DNA from: Ochotona curzoniae
Taxonomy: Eukaryota > Chordata > Mammalia > Lagomorpha > Ochotonidae
Reading direction: 5' to 3'
NCBI RefSeq assembly: GCF_017591425.1
Contig: NW_024466004.1
Span: forward strand, 35,466,501-35,530,500
Length of the DNA: 64,000 nucleotides
Each line of letters starts with the position of its first letter. Position 1 is the first letter of the stretch. A program made the position numbers and the translations under genes. A model generated the notes under the pieces. The model was not told the DNA's origin. It saw only the letters and a list, made by a program, of their open reading frames with translations, and did no database searches. This document shows, in pieces, positions 61,276 through 64,000 of this stretch.

Positions 61276-61612
61276 CTGTTGTTGATCCTGTTTGGGGGAT
61301 TTTCAATTAAGGGGCTGTATAATAAGTGTGTAATTGAGACTTATCATATCCAGGTGTGAGGATATAATGCAGTATGCATCTCTATTTCCAGATCAAAGAA
61401 GGACTCCAAATGAAACTGTTAACTGTTGACAATAGGATGCTGGACTCTGCCATTGTCCATGCTCACAATGATGGACTTACGCCTGTTTATGAAGAACTGT
61501 ACTATTGTGTTAATATAGAGGAAATCATTGGCGGGGGGAAGGAGGTAGTAAGGGAAATCCCAAAGCATATGGAACTGTATCATAAAACATTAATAATAAA
61601 AATGGAAAAAAG

Positions 61613-62647
61613 ATTGAACTTATCATTGCACTATCGTCTTTCAGAATCTCTACCAAGGAGGAAGTTTTGGTTACATAACATCTTTATAGTCCTTAAGAGA
61701 ACCAGGTTATGAAGAAAGAGAGAAAATAAAAGATGGTTCCTTTAAGAAACAAACGAAGAAAGACAGGTTCACAAGCTCAGGAAGCCAACTGAAGGAAATG
61801 GCTGGTTCAGAATGCTAATACCATCACTGCAAATTAGTTTTAATATAAGTAATTAATCAACTTTTGTCACTTTTCTGCAATACATTGTGAACATTCAGTG
61901 TGAGGTCCGTCCTTCACTGTGGTACTTCAAGTTTAAAAGCCTGAGGCTTTCAAAATTCGCCTATGACATTGGCAAAGCCCTTTTCATGGACTAATTAACA
62001 TGCTGAGTATCTCATGCCTACAAAAGATTCAGTGGTATTATTTTTTTTCAGTTTTCAAAAACTTTTACATGTCAGCCCCAGGTACCTTTGCTGCTTTGTA
62101 CTTGTATGCGGGGTCATCACCCATCACTGAAGGGATCATCTGTAAGTTTCACTCTAAGTGCAGCTCCTACTGCCCTTTTCCAGAAACCACTCATGAGGGG
62201 AAACAATGACATCACACTGTGCCAGTTTTCCTTTGCAGAACTTCTCTTGGAGCCTTTTTTTGGTGGGAGAATTATGCACACTCATTAAGTTCTAAGCAAA
62301 GGACCACACTGTACAGCAGCAAAACCGATGTCAACCAGGATTCTCCTTACACTTTGAGCGTCACAGGAGTGTTCACACACATTGTCTATGCAAGGTTCTG
62401 GGGGATCTGGGACACTCAGTTATGACTCTAAATTGTTACCAAAATGCTGCCTTTCCTGTTAAGAGCTAAATTACCATTAAACCAATTCAGAACAACTTGC
62501 ACGCAGCGTGTGAATTCTGACTAAAGGGAGATTCTCAAACAACAAGATTTCCTATATTTTGAGCCTAACTTAGCATCAAGCTGAATTCTCACTCCAGGGA
62601 AGAAGTCGGAGACAGACTTTATTACTATATTCATTACTATGAGGGGC
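61613..62647. other. Unassigned intergenic sequence
   Basis: About 1 kb without recognised repeats. The frames here (66-69 codons) overlap in different phases and show no motif. Confidence 0.45.
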
Positions 62648-62761
62648 CTTTGAAACGCTCATGGCAATGCACGTTATGAAAATCAGTGCATGGGTTTCCA
62701 AAAACTTTTGCACCGAAATACACTTATCTTCTAGTTCCACTTTTTCTGAGCTTTCTGAAGG
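62648..62761. mobile_element. Short inverted-repeat element (MITE-like)
   Basis: Left 'ctttgaaacgctcatgg' and the reverse complement of the right end 'ccttcagaaagctcagaa' pair as terminal inverted repeats. The centre reads 'gttatgaaaatcagtgcatg' and 'ttttgcaccgaaatacactt', the centre of a mammal-wide short DNA element. It is related to 35555-35661. Confidence 0.65.
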
Positions 62762-64000
62762 CAACATAAAGGCAAGCTTTAAGATGGCAACACAAAGAAA
62801 AAGAAAAGTGAAAGTAAATACCACTCATAATATACCAATGGGAACATCTTTAAGGAGATTATCTCCCTCTTTCTTTCTCCTGTAACTCGTGCTTGTTTGG
62901 CAGCATGGTAAATGAAAGTAATTAGTGAAATTACGCCAAATATTTTCACTAAGCCAGGCCACAGAAGCTCTGTCACGTGTCCTTTGAGAGGTGATGCTGA
63001 AATGAAGGCACTGTGACCCTTTCCTGTGTGAACACAGGCCTCCAGTTCTCAAGGACCACATGCTTGATTTACCAGACACTAGCAGGACAGGCAGAAGGAA
63101 AGTGAGATAAATGGCCAGTTCTCTTTCCTCTGCTTCTCACGATGACCTTTACCCTCTTTGCTCCCTTCCTGCATGCAGGGTTGCCCACACTTGCCCACAC
63201 ATTCCCCAGCACTCCCCTTGCTTTTCTGTGGCTCCCTGGAAGGGCATGCTCAGGGCATCCCCCTGCCCACAGCACTGCAGTGTAGCTTTAAAGTCAGCCA
63301 CTAAATTAGCCAACCCTGTACCCCTGTGGTTTACCCAGGCGAATCTCCTAAGGCCACTTGTTCAAATTGGAAGCTTTGGGAGCCTCCGTACAAACGAATT
63401 CTAAAATCCTCTCTTTCTCCGTAACAATCTCACAGAGATTTATCTTGTCACAAAGAGAAAAATATAAACCTGTTCACTGTCACTGAGGTATTCCTTGTGT
63501 GACTGTCTTTACTGTATATTTCAGGAAGTAATCTCCACTTGATAAAAAACAAAACTCCATTTTAACATGAACTTTAATGTAAAATAGATGAAAGCTCTTC
63601 AGCAGCCCCACTTCAAAATGAACTGTGTGAATATACATAAGAAGTATCTAAAGGCAGAAACTTAAATGACAAGTCATTTATGTAGCATAAATTCAATCTC
63701 ATTAATAAAAAGTGTGCCAAAATATTAATGTTTTGATTATCTAATCAAGTGTGTTTTTAAAAATATATTTGACATCAGTGTAGGATGTAAGGAAACTGAC
63801 TAATCACACTTTGCTCATGGGAGACTTTAACAATTGGGAAATGATATTAAGATCAGAACTTACGCATACTTTCTGACCAGCAATTCTAATTTTGACCCCA
63901 AAGAGATAGTTGGTAATAAGCATGGATATACTGTTGATAATAATAAAGCCAGGGCCACTTGCCTAAAGGTAACCTGACATTTTTCTCATCCACATTTTAG
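62762..64000. other. Unassigned intergenic sequence
   Basis: About 1.2 kb. Bases 63110-63400 are more GC-rich than their surroundings and carry a 97-codon plus-strand frame, but it is Ser/Pro/Cys-rich without a domain, and no splice signal or start context supports a gene. Confidence 0.45.

Larger units (their letters stand above)
58408..61612 (+). mobile_element. L1 with intact 5' end but ORF2 almost entirely deleted
   Basis: The start 'accaagatggcagaatag' is the canonical L1 5' end. Order: 5'UTR with at least two monomers (58408-59630), decayed ORF1 (59635-60492), inter-ORF spacer, first bases of ORF2 endonuclease (to ~61055), an antisense ORF2-like module (61060-61275), 3'UTR (61280-61600) and A-rich tail. 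ORF2 is reduced to a few dozen codons, so the layout is like HAL1 'half-L1' elements. A CSINE lies in the spacer. The monomers and the 3' module are shared with the 10.3-16.3-kb L1. Confidence 0.9.

Noticed and set aside
63111..63404. 97-codon frame in a GC-richer patch as a coding exon
   Set aside because: No acceptor/donor pair with consistent phase, no domain, low-complexity composition.

Overview
This is vertebrate nuclear DNA, almost certainly from a lagomorph. The SINEs that recur throughout are tRNA-derived lagomorph C-repeats (CSINE). Their tRNA-like head, 'cccatatggg' block, tetranucleotide-free pyrimidine region and AATAAA tail look more like pika (Ochotona) than rabbit, but that species-level guess rests on memory of the consensus. 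I find no protein-coding gene, no exon I would defend, and no intact functional RNA gene. The short open frames in the window are either inside repeats or too short and unstructured to call. The window reads as an intergenic or deep intronic, retrotransposon-rich region.

Layout: 0-10 kb is mostly unassigned AT-rich sequence with old and young CSINEs, including a young CSINE with a long (GAAA)n tail nested in an older one. 10.3-16.3 kb is a large L1 on the minus strand with a monomer-type 5'UTR, a decayed ORF1 interrupted by a CSINE, and a shortened ORF2. 18.8-22.0 kb is an old 5'-truncated L1 on the plus strand. 22.1-23.26 kb is an L1ME-like 3' end carrying a CSINE and a 34-base U2 snRNA retropseudogene. 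24.9-37.5 kb holds L1 3' ends on both strands, several CSINEs and MIR/MaLR traces. 39.2-42.0 kb is the longest stretch without recognisable repeats. 42.0-44.9 kb has two further L1 3' copies. 50.4-54.1 kb contains two copies of a repeat I cannot assign to a known family: a 1.54-kb copy that looks full length and a 5'-truncated copy that shares its last ~300 bases. 54-58.4 kb is rich in CSINEs and MIR. 58.41-61.61 kb is a plus-strand L1 that has lost nearly all of ORF2. 61.6-64 kb is unassigned.

The main points for follow-up are: (1) the 50.4/53.8-kb composite retroelement family; (2) two L1 copies in opposite orientation, 45 kb apart, that share the same rearranged 3' module with an antisense ORF2-derived piece in front of the 3'UTR, which suggests that a rearranged L1 lineage was itself mobile; (3) ~200-base tandem monomers in the 5'UTR of that same lineage; (4) the U2 fragment with a clean 14-base target-site duplication. 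All family assignments come from pattern recognition without alignment tools; boundaries are good to about 5-30 bases unless a target-site duplication fixes them.
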